A stretch of DNA of 64,000 bases from Sphingomonas kyeonggiensis (GTDB lineage Bacteria > Pseudomonadota > Alphaproteobacteria > Sphingomonadales > Sphingomonadaceae), in NCBI RefSeq assembly GCF_030812785.1, contig NZ_JAUSTJ010000001.1:682001-746000 (forward strand), in the 5' to 3' direction. The position numbers were made by a program, and so were the translations under genes. A model generated the notes under the pieces. It was not told the DNA's origin and did no database searches. It was given only the letters and a program-made list of their open reading frames with translations. Positions 9,325-18,218 of this stretch are shown in pieces (the stretch's first letter is position 1; every line of letters begins with the position of its first letter).

Positions 9325-10298
9325 GGATAGGCGTTATCGGTGGCGGCGCCTGGGGCACGGCCCTGGCCCAGGTCGCGGCACGCGGCGACCGCGAGGTGCT
9401 GCTCTGGGCGCGTGAGCCCGAAGTGGTCGACAGTGTGAACATCGACCACCAGAATGCGCTGTTTCTCCCTCAGGTGCCGCTGAGCCCCGCCATCCGGGCA
9501 ACCCGCGACCTTGGTGAGCTTCGGGATATGGAGGCTCTGCTGGTGGTCGCCCCCGCCCAGCATGTCCGCGCCGTTCTGTCCGAGACCCCGGTGGGAAGCA
9601 CCCCCCTGGTCCTCTGCGCCAAGGGGATCGAGGCCGGCACCAAGCTGCTGGTCGGCGAGGTCGCCCACCAGGTCGCCCCCAAGGCCCCGCTGGCGGTGCT
9701 CTCCGGCCCGACCTTCGCCCATGAGGTGGCCGCGGGCAAGCCGACCGCCGTCACCCTGGCCTGCGAGGACGAAGGCCTGCGCACCCGCCTCGCCGATCGC
9801 CTGGCGAGCCCGGCCTTCCGCACCTATGGCTCGGCCGATGTGGTCGGCGCGGAGATCGGCGGCGCGGTCAAGAACGTCCTCGCCATCGCCTGCGGCGTGG
9901 TAGAAGGGGCGGGCCTCGGCCTCAACGCCCGTGCCGCGCTGATCGCCCGCGGCTTTGCCGAGATGACCCGCTTCGGCATGGCTCGCGGCGCCCAGGCCGA
10001 GACGCTCACCGGTCTCTCGGGGCTCGGCGACCTCGTCCTCACCTGCTCCTCGACCAATTCACGCAACTTCTCGCTCGGCCTCGGCCTCGGCCAGGGCCGC
10101 AGCGCCGCCGAGCTGATGGCCGATCGCAAGACCGTCGCCGAGGGTGCCTTCACCGCGCCGGTGCTGCGCGAGGCGGCCCGCGACGCCGGGATCGACATGC
10201 CGGTCACCGAAGCGGTCAACGCCCTGCTCGAAGGCGCGCCGGTGGCCGAGGTGATCGAGGCGCTGCTCAGCCGCCCGCTGCGGGAGGAAAAGGCGTGA
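9321..10298 (+). CDS. gpsA: NAD(P)H-dependent glycerol-3-phosphate dehydrogenase
   Basis: GpsA reduces dihydroxyacetone phosphate to sn-glycerol-3-phosphate for phospholipid synthesis. The 325-aa protein starts with the dinucleotide-binding [20 protein letters not shown], and contains [31 protein letters not shown], the catalytic Lys in [19 protein letters not shown], and [20 protein letters not shown]. It overlaps tsaD upstream and the DUF1697 gene downstream by four bases each (ATGA type), so the three are likely one transcript. Confidence 0.97.
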   Translation: MRIGVIGGGAWGTALAQVAARGDREVLLWAREPEVVDSVNIDHQNALFLPQVPLSPAIRATRDLGELRDMEALLVVAPAQHVRAVLSETPVGSTPLVLCAKGIEAGTKLLVGEVAHQVAPKAPLAVLSGPTFAHEVAAGKPTAVTLACEDEGLRTRLADRLASPAFRTYGSADVVGAEIGGAVKNVLAIACGVVEGAGLGLNARAALIARGFAEMTRFGMARGAQAETLTGLSGLGDLVLTCSSTNSRNFSLGLGLGQGRSAAELMADRKTVAEGAFTAPVLREAARDAGIDMPVTEAVNALLEGAPVAEVIEALLSRPLREEKA

Positions 10299-10831
10299 AA
10301 TGGGCGGCGATGCTCCGAGGGATCAACCTCGGCAAGCGCCAGCTCAAATCGGCCGAGCTCAAGGCCGTCGTCGAGGGCATGGGCTTCACCGAGGTCAGGA
10401 CGATCCTCGCCTCGGGCAATGTCGTGTTCGAGGCGGGCGAGGCGAAGCCCGAAGCGCTGGAGCGCGATCTCCACGCCGCGCTGGAAAAGGCGACCGGGCT
10501 CAAGTCCGATGTCTATGTGCGCAATCGCGTCGATCTCGAGAAGCTGGCCGAAGCCAATCCCTTCCCGAAGGAAGCCGAAGAGCGCCCGAGCTTCCTGGTC
10601 GTCAGCTTCCACCGCGAATCGCCCGACCAAGCGGCGATCGACAGGTTGCTGGAAAGCTATGACGGCCCCGAGCGCATGGTGATTATCGGCCGCGAGCTGT
10701 TCACCGATTTCCCGGACGGCCAAGGCCGCTCGAACCTGATCCCGGCGATGCAGAAGGCGAAGCTGTCGCACGCCAATACCGGGCGCAACTGGAACACCGT
10801 GCTCAAGCTGCTGGCGGCGGTCAGCGACTAA
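10295..10831 (+). CDS. DUF1697 family protein
   Basis: The 178-aa sequence begins WAAMLRGINLGKRQLKSAEL, the diagnostic DUF1697 opening (LLRGINVGG-like), followed by GFTEVRTILASGNVVFEAGE, VRNRVDLEKLAEANPF, and a C-terminal KLSHANTGRNWNTVLKLLAA that matches the conserved TxRNWxTVxKL ending. The family has no established biochemical role. The GTG start overlaps the gpsA stop. It is the last gene of the tsaD unit; palindromic repeats follow. Confidence 0.9.
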   Translation: MKWAAMLRGINLGKRQLKSAELKAVVEGMGFTEVRTILASGNVVFEAGEAKPEALERDLHAALEKATGLKSDVYVRNRVDLEKLAEANPFPKEAEERPSFLVVSFHRESPDQAAIDRLLESYDGPERMVIIGRELFTDFPDGQGRSNLIPAMQKAKLSHANTGRNWNTVLKLLAAVSD

Positions 10832-10855
10832 TTCCCGTCATCCCGCACTTTCCTT

Positions 10856-10883
10856 CGTCATCCCCGCCTGCGCGGGGATGACG
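10856..10883. repeat. GTCATCCC-type REP-like palindrome
   Basis: A perfect 12-bp stem CGTCATCCCCGC (10856-10867) pairs with 10872-10883 around a four-base loop. An extra half-site (CGTCATCCCG) lies just upstream near 10836. It sits 25 bases after the DUF1697 stop and could also act as an mRNA 3' hairpin. The same consensus forms the hairpin at 16652-16680. Confidence 0.7.
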
Positions 10884-10916
10884 ATTGAGGAAGTCCTCAG
10901 CTCGCCACCACTCCCA

Positions 10917-11016
10917 GTTCCCCGGCGAAGGCCGGGGCCCAGTTTCAACGAAGCGGGTGAGGCGCGTCAGCCTATCGAAAGGCGTGGCAGCTGGACCCCG
11001 GCCTTCGCCGGGGAAC
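10917..11016. repeat. Long inverted repeat with GGCGAAGGCC cores
   Basis: Two 25-base arms (10917-10941 and 10992-11016) are reverse complements with one mismatch and are separated by 50 bases. Each arm is itself palindromic around CCCCGGCGAAGGCCGGGG, so the region can fold into either two small hairpins or one long one. It lies between the end of DUF1697 and the end of the convergent DUF1674 gene and may serve both as a 3' structure. No gene is seen in 10832-11036. Confidence 0.7.
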
Positions 11017-11036
11017 GGATAGGGATGCCGACGCCT

Positions 11037-11189
11037 TTAAAAGTCGACCGCCACGCCCTTGCGCTCCCAATCCCCGTACCGAGTCGGGTCGAGCGCATCG
11101 GGTTCCTTCTCCGCCGGCGCCGGCTTGGGCACGGGCGGGCTGGGCGTCAGATACGCGGGCGGTTTCACATTTGCGGGGCGCTGGGCCAT
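11037..11189 (-). CDS. DUF1674 (SDHAF4-like) small protein
   Basis: A 50-aa gene. The N-terminus is Pro/Ala-rich (MAQRPANVKPPAYLTPSPPV) and the C-terminus is DPTRYGDWERKGVAVDF, which matches the invariant DPTRxGDWExxGxxxDF signature of DUF1674. The eukaryotic relative SDHAF4/Sdh8 is a succinate dehydrogenase assembly factor that binds flavinated SdhA; a similar role in bacteria is inferred. It is divergent from rsmB with only a 35-base gap between the start codons, so the two share a promoter region. The family is frequently found beside rsmB in alphaproteobacteria. Confidence 0.87.
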   Translation of the reverse strand: MAQRPANVKPPAYLTPSPPVPKPAPAEKEPDALDPTRYGDWERKGVAVDF

Positions 11190-11224
11190 AGGCTGCAGAT
11201 CGTCCTTCCAATCCACGAGGTCAA

Positions 11225-12508
11225 GTGAAGCCCCCGCGTCGCCCCAATCCCCGCCAGAACGCGCCCGACGGTCCCGGCGTCCCTACCCGCCGTGCGGCGC
11301 TGAAGCTGCTCGACGCGGTGCTCCGGCGCGGGCTGGCGCTCGAACAGGCGCTCGATTCGGCGGCACAGGGCCTGGCGCCCAATGATCGCGGCCTCGCCCA
11401 TGCCATCGCCGCCGAAGTGCTGCGCCGGCTGCCCGATCTCGACGCGCTGATCGATTCGGCGACCAAGCAGACCCTGCCCGAGGATGCCAAGGCGCGCTTC
11501 GCGCTGCGCATCGCGCTGGTCCAGGCGCTGGCGCTGGGCACGCCGGGCCATGCCGCGATCTCCACCGTGCTGCCTTTGGTCGATGGCGGCCCGCGCAAGC
11601 TCGTCCACGGCGTGTTCGGCACGCTGGTGCGCCAGGGCGTGACCCTGCCCGAGCCGCCGACCCTGCCCGATGCGGTGGCGCTGCGCTGGCACGCCGCCTG
11701 GGGCGACCAGATGATCGCCGATGCCGAACAGGCCATCGCCGTGCCGCCGCCGCTCGACCTCACTTTGCGCGACCCCGCTGTCGTGCCCGACCTGCCCGGC
11801 ACCAGCCTGATCCCCGGCCATCTCCGCCTCGACGAGAAGGGCCCGGTGGCGATGCTCGAAGGCTTTGCCGAGGGCGACTGGTGGGTGCAGGACCTCGCCG
11901 CCTCGCTTCCTGCCCGGCTTATCGGCAAGGGCGCAGGCACCGCGCTCGACCTGTGCGCCGCGCCCGGGGGCAAGACGCTCCAGCTCGCCGCCGCCGGCTG
12001 GCAGGTGACCGCGGTCGACATCTCCGAAAGTCGTCTGGCGCGACTTCACGAGAATCTCGAGCGCACGGGGCTGGAGGCAGAGGTGGTCGATGCCGATCTG
12101 CTCAAATGGCAGCCCGGTGCGCCGGCCGATGCCGTGCTGCTCGACGCGCCGTGCAGCGCCACCGGCATCTTCCGCCGCCACCCGGACGTGCTCCACCGCG
12201 TCCGCCCCAGCCTGATCCGCGAGATGGCCGAGCTGCAGGGCAGGCTGCTCGCCCGCGCCGCCGATTGGGTGAAGCCCGGCGGCACGCTTGTCTTCTCCAC
12301 CTGCTCGCTCGAGCCGGAGGAGGGCGAGCAGCAGCTGGAGGCCTTCCTCAAGGCGCGGCCCGACTATGCGATTCTGCCGGTGAAGCCCGAGGAGCTTCCC
12401 GATGGCGTCATGCCACGCGAGGACGGCAGTCTGCGGCTGCTTCCGGGAACGCTGGCCGATGCCGGCGGGTTGGACGGGTTCTTCATCGCGAGGATGCGCC
12501 GCACCTAG
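11225..12508 (+). CDS. rsmB: 16S rRNA m5C methyltransferase, RsmB/Fmu family
   Basis: This SAM-dependent enzyme makes m5C in 16S rRNA (C967 in E. coli). The 427-aa protein has an N-terminal NusB-like helical domain (TRRAALKLLDAVLRRGLALE through FALRIALVQALALGTPGHAA), then the methyltransferase domain with ALDLCAAPGGKTLQLAAAGW (SAM site), LLDAPCSATGIFRRHPDV and FSTCSLEPEEGEQQ. The PC and TC cysteines are the release and nucleophilic residues of RNA m5C methyltransferases. It starts with GTG and is divergent from the DUF1674 gene. rpe follows after 39 bases. Confidence 0.94.
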   Translation: MKPPRRPNPRQNAPDGPGVPTRRAALKLLDAVLRRGLALEQALDSAAQGLAPNDRGLAHAIAAEVLRRLPDLDALIDSATKQTLPEDAKARFALRIALVQALALGTPGHAAISTVLPLVDGGPRKLVHGVFGTLVRQGVTLPEPPTLPDAVALRWHAAWGDQMIADAEQAIAVPPPLDLTLRDPAVVPDLPGTSLIPGHLRLDEKGPVAMLEGFAEGDWWVQDLAASLPARLIGKGAGTALDLCAAPGGKTLQLAAAGWQVTAVDISESRLARLHENLERTGLEAEVVDADLLKWQPGAPADAVLLDAPCSATGIFRRHPDVLHRVRPSLIREMAELQGRLLARAADWVKPGGTLVFSTCSLEPEEGEQQLEAFLKARPDYAILPVKPEELPDGVMPREDGSLRLLPGTLADAGGLDGFFIARMRRT

Positions 12509-12547
12509 CTGGTTGCGCGCGAGTCGCCCCATGCTAAGGGTTCGCGC

Positions 12548-13204
12548 ATGGCCGTCCGCATCGCACCTTCGATCCTCTCCGCTGATTTCGCCAAGCTGGG
12601 CGAGGAAATTCGCGCCATCGACGCCGCCGGCGCCGACTGGATCCATGTCGACGTGATGGACGGGCATTTCGTGCCCAACATCACGATCGGCCCGGGGGTG
12701 ATCAAGGCGCTGCGCCCGCACACCGCCAAGCCGTTCGACGTGCATTTGATGATCGCGCCGGTCGATCCGATGCTCCAGGCGTTCGCGGACGCCGGCGCCG
12801 ACTGCATCTCGGTGCACCCCGAATCCGGCCCGCATCTCCACCGCACGCTCCAGACGATCAAGGGCCTGGGCAAGCGCGCCGGCGTGGTGCTCAACCCCGC
12901 GACCCCGGTGGAATCGATCGATTACGTCATGGACCTGATCGACCTGGTCCTGGTGATGAGCGTGAACCCCGGCTTTGGCGGGCAGAAGTTCATCGAGAGC
13001 CAGCTCGGCAAGATCGCCGAGCTGCGCAAGCGGATCGACGCCAGCGGCCGCGCCATCGACCTCGAGGTCGATGGCGGCATCGATCGCGAGACCGCGCCGC
13101 GCGCCATCGCCGCGGGCGCCGACGCGCTCGTCGCGGGCACCGCCACCTTCACCGGCGGGCCGGGCCAATATGCCGCCAACATCGCTGCGTTGCGAGGCGG
13201 GTGA
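12548..13204 (+). CDS. rpe: Ribulose-phosphate 3-epimerase
   Basis: Rpe interconverts ribulose-5-P and xylulose-5-P in the pentose phosphate pathway. The 218-aa TIM barrel has all signatures: [37 protein letters not shown] (catalytic Asp and metal-binding His), [22 protein letters not shown] and [13 protein letters not shown]. It is followed by a heparinase-like gene whose GTG start overlaps its stop by four bases. Confidence 0.97.
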   Translation: MAVRIAPSILSADFAKLGEEIRAIDAAGADWIHVDVMDGHFVPNITIGPGVIKALRPHTAKPFDVHLMIAPVDPMLQAFADAGADCISVHPESGPHLHRTLQTIKGLGKRAGVVLNPATPVESIDYVMDLIDLVLVMSVNPGFGGQKFIESQLGKIAELRKRIDASGRAIDLEVDGGIDRETAPRAIAAGADALVAGTATFTGGPGQYAANIAALRGG

Positions 13205-14934
13205 GCGATGACGATATCGGCTCCGGCGCCGACGGAGTCGAGCAGGGCAAGCGGCTCATCCGCACGGGCGGCGAACGCGGCCTCAGCCTGGCCGAGCGCA
13301 TCTCCGAGCGTTTCCAGCGCCTCGCCTGGCGGACTCCGCTCCACAATATGCGCCTGAAGGGCCGGCACCCGCTCAAGCTGATCGCGGTCGGCGAGGACCC
13401 CTTTTTCGGGGACGTCGAGCGCGGCAATGCGCTGCTCGACGGCTATGTCCTGTTCCGTGGCGAGCAGCGCTCGATCACCGGGCTCGATTTCGCCCGGCCG
13501 GACTGGTCGGCGGCGATGGGGGACTATCTCCACGGCTTTGGCTGGCTGCGCGACCTGTCGAGCGTCACCACCCGGGTGACCGCCGCGCCGATCGCCGAGG
13601 GGCTGATGCAGCGCTGGCTGGCGGTGCATGGCGACAAGGTCTCCGAGCCGGCCTGGCGCGCCGATCTGGTCGGCAAGCGCATCCTCGCCTGGACCGCGCA
13701 CGCGCCGCTGATCCTTTCGGCCAACGACCTGGTCTATCGCTCCTCGGTGCTGCACGCGCTGGCCAAGGGGGCGCGTCATCTCGATCGCGCCGCCGATCGC
13801 GTGCTGCTCGGCACGCCGCGCATCGCTGCCTGGTGCGGGGTGCTGGTCGCCGGACTGATGATCCCGGGCGGCGATCCGCGCCGCTCCTTCGGCGAGACCG
13901 GGCTGCGCCGCGCGCTCGAACAGTCGATGTTCGACGATGGCGGCACCGTCGGGCGCTCGCCATGGGGGCAGCTCGAGGCGATCCAGCTGCTGACCATCCT
14001 GTCCAGCGCCTATGAGGCGCGGCGGCTCGAGCCGCCGGCGCTGGTTTCCTCGGCGCTCAACCGCATGGTCACCGCGCTGCTCGGCGTCTGTCACGGCGAC
14101 AAGGGGCTGGGCAGCTGGCAGGGCTCGGCGCCGGTGCCGGGTGCGCTGATCGAGCAGGCGGTCGAGGCGACCGGCGTGCGCACCCGTCCGCTCAAGCAGG
14201 CGCGCGAATGGGGCTATCAGCGGCTCAATGCCGGCAGCACGGTGCTGATCATCGACGCCGCGCCCCCGCCTTTGGCGCGATTGGCAGCCGGCGGATGCGC
14301 GTCAACGCTCGCTTTCGAACTTTCCGACGGCGCGAACCGTATCGTGGTCAATTGCGGCGGCTCCGCCATGGCCAGCCAATCGCTCCCGAGCGCACTCACC
14401 GAAGGGCTCCGCACCACCGCGGCGCACTCCACTTTGACGCTGGCGGACAGCAACTCGACCGCGATCCACCCCGACGGCTCGCTGGGTCGCGGCGTGGTCG
14501 AAGTCGAGCTGGCCCGCACCGAGAGCGAGAATGGCAGCCGGATCGAGGCGAGCCACGATGGCTATGTCCGCCGCCTCGGCTTCACCCATCGCCGGCTGAT
14601 CGCGCTGGGCGGCGACGGGCGCGACGTCCGCGGCGAGGACATGCTGCTCCCCGCCGACAAAAGGAAGCGCAAGGCCAGCACCCCCTTCGCGATCCGCTTC
14701 CACCTGGCGCCGCAGGTCGAGATCTCGCCCACCGCCGACGGCCAGGCCGCGATCCTGCGCCTGCCGAGCGGCCAGCTCTGGCAGTTCCGCTGCAAGGGCG
14801 GGGCGCTGGGGTTCGAGGATTCGATCTGGATCGACGGTGCGGGCAAGCCGGTGGCGACGAAGCAGCTGGTCATCACCGGCGAGTCGCTGGCTGGCGGCGC
14901 CAATGTCAGCTGGCTGTTCCACCGGGCGAAATAG
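13201..14934 (+). CDS. Heparinase II/III family protein
   Basis: The 577-aa protein has an N-terminal helical (alpha/alpha toroid) region, including the segment [20 protein letters not shown], and a C-terminal heparinase II/III-like beta-sandwich with [23 protein letters not shown] (conserved His-Ser-T-L), [16 protein letters not shown] and [11 protein letters not shown]. Family members are polysaccharide lyases or structural relatives; such genes are widely conserved in sphingomonads beside housekeeping genes, but the substrate is not known. No signal peptide is visible from the GTG start at 13201, which is coupled to rpe. A 22-bp-arm inverted repeat follows the stop. Confidence 0.85.
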   Translation: MSDDDIGSGADGVEQGKRLIRTGGERGLSLAERISERFQRLAWRTPLHNMRLKGRHPLKLIAVGEDPFFGDVERGNALLDGYVLFRGEQRSITGLDFARPDWSAAMGDYLHGFGWLRDLSSVTTRVTAAPIAEGLMQRWLAVHGDKVSEPAWRADLVGKRILAWTAHAPLILSANDLVYRSSVLHALAKGARHLDRAADRVLLGTPRIAAWCGVLVAGLMIPGGDPRRSFGETGLRRALEQSMFDDGGTVGRSPWGQLEAIQLLTILSSAYEARRLEPPALVSSALNRMVTALLGVCHGDKGLGSWQGSAPVPGALIEQAVEATGVRTRPLKQAREWGYQRLNAGSTVLIIDAAPPPLARLAAGGCASTLAFELSDGANRIVVNCGGSAMASQSLPSALTEGLRTTAAHSTLTLADSNSTAIHPDGSLGRGVVEVELARTESENGSRIEASHDGYVRRLGFTHRRLIALGGDGRDVRGEDMLLPADKRKRKASTPFAIRFHLAPQVEISPTADGQAAILRLPSGQLWQFRCKGGALGFEDSIWIDGAGKPVATKQLVITGESLAGGANVSWLFHRAK

Positions 14935-14940
14935 CAAATT

Positions 14941-15023
14941 CCCCTTCCGCTTGCGGGAGGGGTTGGGGCCCTCCGCCTCGACAGTTACAGTCCTCCGCCG
15001 GCCCCTCCCGCAAGCGGAAGGGG
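14941..15023. repeat. Intergenic inverted repeat upstream of purH
   Basis: Two perfect 22-base arms (14941-14962, CCCCTTCCGCTTGCGGGAGG plus GG; and 15002-15023) are separated by 39 bases. Each arm also folds on itself around the central TTGC, so two small hairpins or one long one are possible. It lies between the heparinase-like stop and purH, 47 bases before the purH start, so it could be a terminator, a REP-like repeat or a leader structure. There is no T-tract. Confidence 0.7.
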
Positions 15024-15070
15024 AGATAAAGGTTGCGCCCAGCCCTCCGATCCGTAGAGGGGCATGCCGC

Positions 15071-16642
15071 ATGGACCAGATCAAGATCAGCCGTGCGCTA
15101 CTCTCCGTCTCCGACAAGACCGGGATCGTCGAACTCGCAACCGCGCTTGCCGCACAAGGTGTCGAACTCGTCTCGACCGGGGGCACCGCCACCGCGCTGC
15201 GCGATGCCGGACTGAACGTTCGCGACATCTCCGATCTCACCGGCTTCCCCGAGATGATGGACGGCCGCGTAAAGACCTTGCACCCCAAGGTCCATGGCGG
15301 CCTGCTCGCGGTGCGCGGCAATGCTGAGCACGAAGCATCGATGGCCGAGCATGAAATCGGCCCGATCGATCTCGTCGTGGTCAATCTCTATCCCTTCGCG
15401 CAGACCGTGGCGCGCGGCGCCGATCGCGAGACGATCATCGAGAATATCGATATCGGCGGCCCGTCGATGGTCCGCTCGGCCGCGAAGAACCACGAGAGCG
15501 TCGCGATCCTCACCGATCCGGCCGATTATCCGCTGGTCCACGGCGCCACGACGACGCTCGAGCAGCGCCGCAAGTTCGCGGCCAAGGCCTATGCCGCCAC
15601 CGCCGCTTATGATTCGATGATCTCGAGCTGGTTCGCCTTCGCCGATCAGGGCGAGGCCTTCCCGGAGACGCTCAACCTCAGCCTCAAGCGCGGCGCTTCG
15701 CTGCGCTATGGCGAGAACCCGCACCAGTCGGCGGCCTTCTATGCCGCGACGGGCCCCTCGACCCTGGGCATCGGCCAGGCGCGCCAGCTCCAGGGCAAGG
15801 AGCTGAGCTACAACAACTATAACGACGCCGATGCGGCGCTCGAGCTGGTCAGCGAATTCCGCGACGGCCCGCCGACCGCGGTTATCGTCAAGCACGCCAA
15901 CCCCTGCGGCGTGGCGAGCGGCGCGACGCTGGCGGAGGCCTATGCCGCCGCCTTTGCCTGCGACACGGTCTCGGCGTTCGGCGGCATCATCGCGGTCAAC
16001 CGCCCGCTCGATCGCGCCACGGCCGAGCAGATCACCTCGATCTTCACCGAAGTCGTGGTCGCGCCCGGCGCGGACGAGGAAGCGCTGGCGCTGTTCGCCG
16101 CGAAGAAGAACCTCCGCCTGCTGCTTACCGACGGCCTGCCCGATCCGGCACGGAACGGCCTGATGGCCAAGGCGATCACCGGCGGCTGGCTGGTCCAGAG
16201 CCGCGACAATGGCATCGTCGGCCCGGCCGAGCTCAAGGTCGTCACCAAGCGCCAGCCGACCGAGCAGGAACTCGCCGACTGCCTGTTCGCCTGGACGGTG
16301 GCCAAGCACGTCAAGTCGAACGCGATCGTCTATGCCAAGGACGGCTCGACCGCTGGCGTCGGTGCCGGCCAGATGAACCGCCTGGAGAGCGCCCGTATCG
16401 CCGCGTGGAAGGCCAAGGACGCCGCCGACAAGGCCGGCTGGGCCACGCCGCGCACGATCGGCTCGGCAGTCGCCTCGGACGCCTTTTTTCCCTTCGCCGA
16501 CGGCCTGCTTGCTGCGGTTGAGGCCGGGGCGACCGCGGTGATCCAGCCGGGCGGCTCGATCCGCGACGAGGAAGTCATCGCCGCTGCCGACGCGGCCGGC
16601 CTGGCGATGGTCTTCACCGGCATGCGCCACTTCCGGCACTGA
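15071..16642 (+). CDS. purH: Bifunctional AICAR formyltransferase / IMP cyclohydrolase
   Basis: PurH performs the last two steps of IMP synthesis. The 523-aa start at 15071 ([20 protein letters not shown]) is preferred over the much longer open frame because family sequence begins there. The N-terminal MGS-like cyclohydrolase domain has [18 protein letters not shown] and [15 protein letters not shown]. The C-terminal transformylase domain has [14 protein letters not shown], the catalytic Lys-His in [28 protein letters not shown], and ends [15 protein letters not shown]. It is convergent with the flippase gene. Confidence 0.97.
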   Translation: MDQIKISRALLSVSDKTGIVELATALAAQGVELVSTGGTATALRDAGLNVRDISDLTGFPEMMDGRVKTLHPKVHGGLLAVRGNAEHEASMAEHEIGPIDLVVVNLYPFAQTVARGADRETIIENIDIGGPSMVRSAAKNHESVAILTDPADYPLVHGATTTLEQRRKFAAKAYAATAAYDSMISSWFAFADQGEAFPETLNLSLKRGASLRYGENPHQSAAFYAATGPSTLGIGQARQLQGKELSYNNYNDADAALELVSEFRDGPPTAVIVKHANPCGVASGATLAEAYAAAFACDTVSAFGGIIAVNRPLDRATAEQITSIFTEVVVAPGADEEALALFAAKKNLRLLLTDGLPDPARNGLMAKAITGGWLVQSRDNGIVGPAELKVVTKRQPTEQELADCLFAWTVAKHVKSNAIVYAKDGSTAGVGAGQMNRLESARIAAWKAKDAADKAGWATPRTIGSAVASDAFFPFADGLLAAVEAGATAVIQPGGSIRDEEVIAAADAAGLAMVFTGMRHFRH

Positions 16643-16651
16643 TCAGTAAAA

Positions 16652-16680
16652 CCGTCATCCCGGCGAAGCCGGGATGACGG
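16652..16680 (-). terminator. GTCATCCC hairpin between purH and flippase
   Basis: A perfect 13-bp stem (16652-16664 with 16668-16680) closes a GAA loop. On the minus strand it is followed by a TTTT tract, so it most likely terminates the flippase-polA unit. The stem uses the same GTCATCCC consensus as the palindrome at 10856. Confidence 0.7.
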
Positions 16681-16688
16681 CTATGGGT

Positions 16689-18218
16689 TCAGATCTTCTC
16701 TTCGGTCGGCAGCGTCGCTTCGCCCGCGCGCGGCATCTTGCGAAACAGCGCCTTGTCCTCCGGGCCGAAGCCGAACTTGATGATCACGAACAGATAGGTG
16801 ACCAGGATCGCCGGCATGCCGAGGCTGAGCTCGGCCCATTCGGCGCTCTTCGGCAGCGACGTGAAGGCGCCGCCGACCAGGCAGGCGATCGCGATCGCCG
16901 CGAAGAAGCTTGGCCGGATCGAGACGACCGGCGCGCCGGTCAGCCGATAGAGCAGGGCCGCCTTCACCGCCGATCCGATGGTCAGCGAAACGGCAAGCGC
17001 CAGGGCCGGCCCTGCGGCCTGCACCGGTTCGGGCCAGCCCTGCTCGCGGGCGATGAAGACGAACACGAAGCTCAGCACGATCTGGAGCAGCAGCACGCAG
17101 ACCGAGATCGCCAGGTTCTTGTGGCGGGCGATATAGACGAGGCCGGTCTCGCAGACCGCGCCGGTCGAGGCGAGCACCTCGGCGACGAGCAGGATGCACA
17201 AGGCGCCGGCACCGATCACGAATTCCTTGCCGATCAGCCCCATCACGCCTTCGGCGGGGATCGAGAACATCACTGCCAGCGCCGCCTGGGCGCTGGTCAC
17301 CCAGAAGCCGACCTGGCGGACCTGCTTGGCGACCGCCGCCCTGTCATCCTCGGCCAGCGCCTTGGTGACCACCGGCCCCAGGATCGGATCGAAGCTCGAC
17401 TTGAGCCGTTGCGGCACCGAGGCGACCTGCTGCGCCATGTAGTAGATGCCGACCACCGCCGGGCTGAACAGCAGCGCCAGGATGAAGCGGTCGACATTGC
17501 GAGTCGCCCATTCGATCGCATCGGCGCCAGCGAGCGGCGCATTGGCCCGGGCGAGCCACCAGATCGAACTTGGCCGCGGCCGCCAGCCATGGGGCAGGCC
17601 ATACTCCTTGACGAAGGGCACGATCGAGGCGGCGAGCGCGGCGATCATCGACAGCACATAGGCATAGATCAGCCCGTCGCGCGCCGAGACATAGGAGAAG
17701 CCCCAGGCGGCGATGCTGATCGTCCAGGGCTCGATGATCGCGCGCGCCGTCACCGCCGCGCCGATATTGTGGCGATAGGCGCAGGCGGAAAGCGCGACGT
17801 CGGACAATGCCGGGCACAGCACGACCAGCGCGATCAGCGGCTCGAGGCCGGTCACCTGGCTGTTCGGGAACATTGCCTGGGGGAAGAGGATCAGCACTCC
17901 GCTGGCGAGCAGCGAGGCGAGCAGCGCCACCACCATCGCGTCCCAGGCGACATGGGCATGTGGCCGGTCGGTATCGGCCAGCGCCTGGGCCAGGCCGCGC
18001 TTGAGGCCGAGCGTGGCGAGCAGGGCCGCGACCTCGATCACCAGCACTGCGATCGCATAACGGCCGACAATGTCCGGGCCATAGGCGCGGCCGGCGATGA
18101 ACAGGAAGGGCAGCCGCGCGGCGAGGCGCAGGATGAAGCCCAGGATATTTGTCCGCCCGCCCTTGGCGAGCGCGTTGATGTCCTCGCCGCCCGACGGCGC
18201 GGTCATGGTCTCGCTCAA
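16689..18218 (-). CDS. Polysaccharide flippase-like membrane protein (MATE/Wzx type)
   Basis: The 509-aa protein is almost entirely hydrophobic helices, about 12-14 transmembrane segments, starting at ILGFILRLAARLPFLFIAGR. The pattern (RLPFLFIAGRAYGPDIVGRYAIAVLV, then repeated pairs of helices and a charged C-tail) fits oligosaccharide/lipopolysaccharide flippases of the MOP superfamily, which move lipid-linked glycans across the inner membrane. No glycan gene cluster is adjacent, so the substrate is unknown. It overlaps the polA stop by four bases. Confidence 0.78.
   Translation of the reverse strand: MSETMTAPSGGEDINALAKGGRTNILGFILRLAARLPFLFIAGRAYGPDIVGRYAIAVLVIEVAALLATLGLKRGLAQALADTDRPHAHVAWDAMVVALLASLLASGVLILFPQAMFPNSQVTGLEPLIALVVLCPALSDVALSACAYRHNIGAAVTARAIIEPWTISIAAWGFSYVSARDGLIYAYVLSMIAALAASIVPFVKEYGLPHGWRPRPSSIWWLARANAPLAGADAIEWATRNVDRFILALLFSPAVVGIYYMAQQVASVPQRLKSSFDPILGPVVTKALAEDDRAAVAKQVRQVGFWVTSAQAALAVMFSIPAEGVMGLIGKEFVIGAGALCILLVAEVLASTGAVCETGLVYIARHKNLAISVCVLLLQIVLSFVFVFIAREQGWPEPVQAAGPALALAVSLTIGSAVKAALLYRLTGAPVVSIRPSFFAAIAIACLVGGAFTSLPKSAEWAELSLGMPAILVTYLFVIIKFGFGPEDKALFRKMPRAGEATLPTEEKI

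Noticed and set aside
11165..13168. 667-codon minus-strand frame
   Set aside because: Antisense to rsmB and rpe, both unmistakable.
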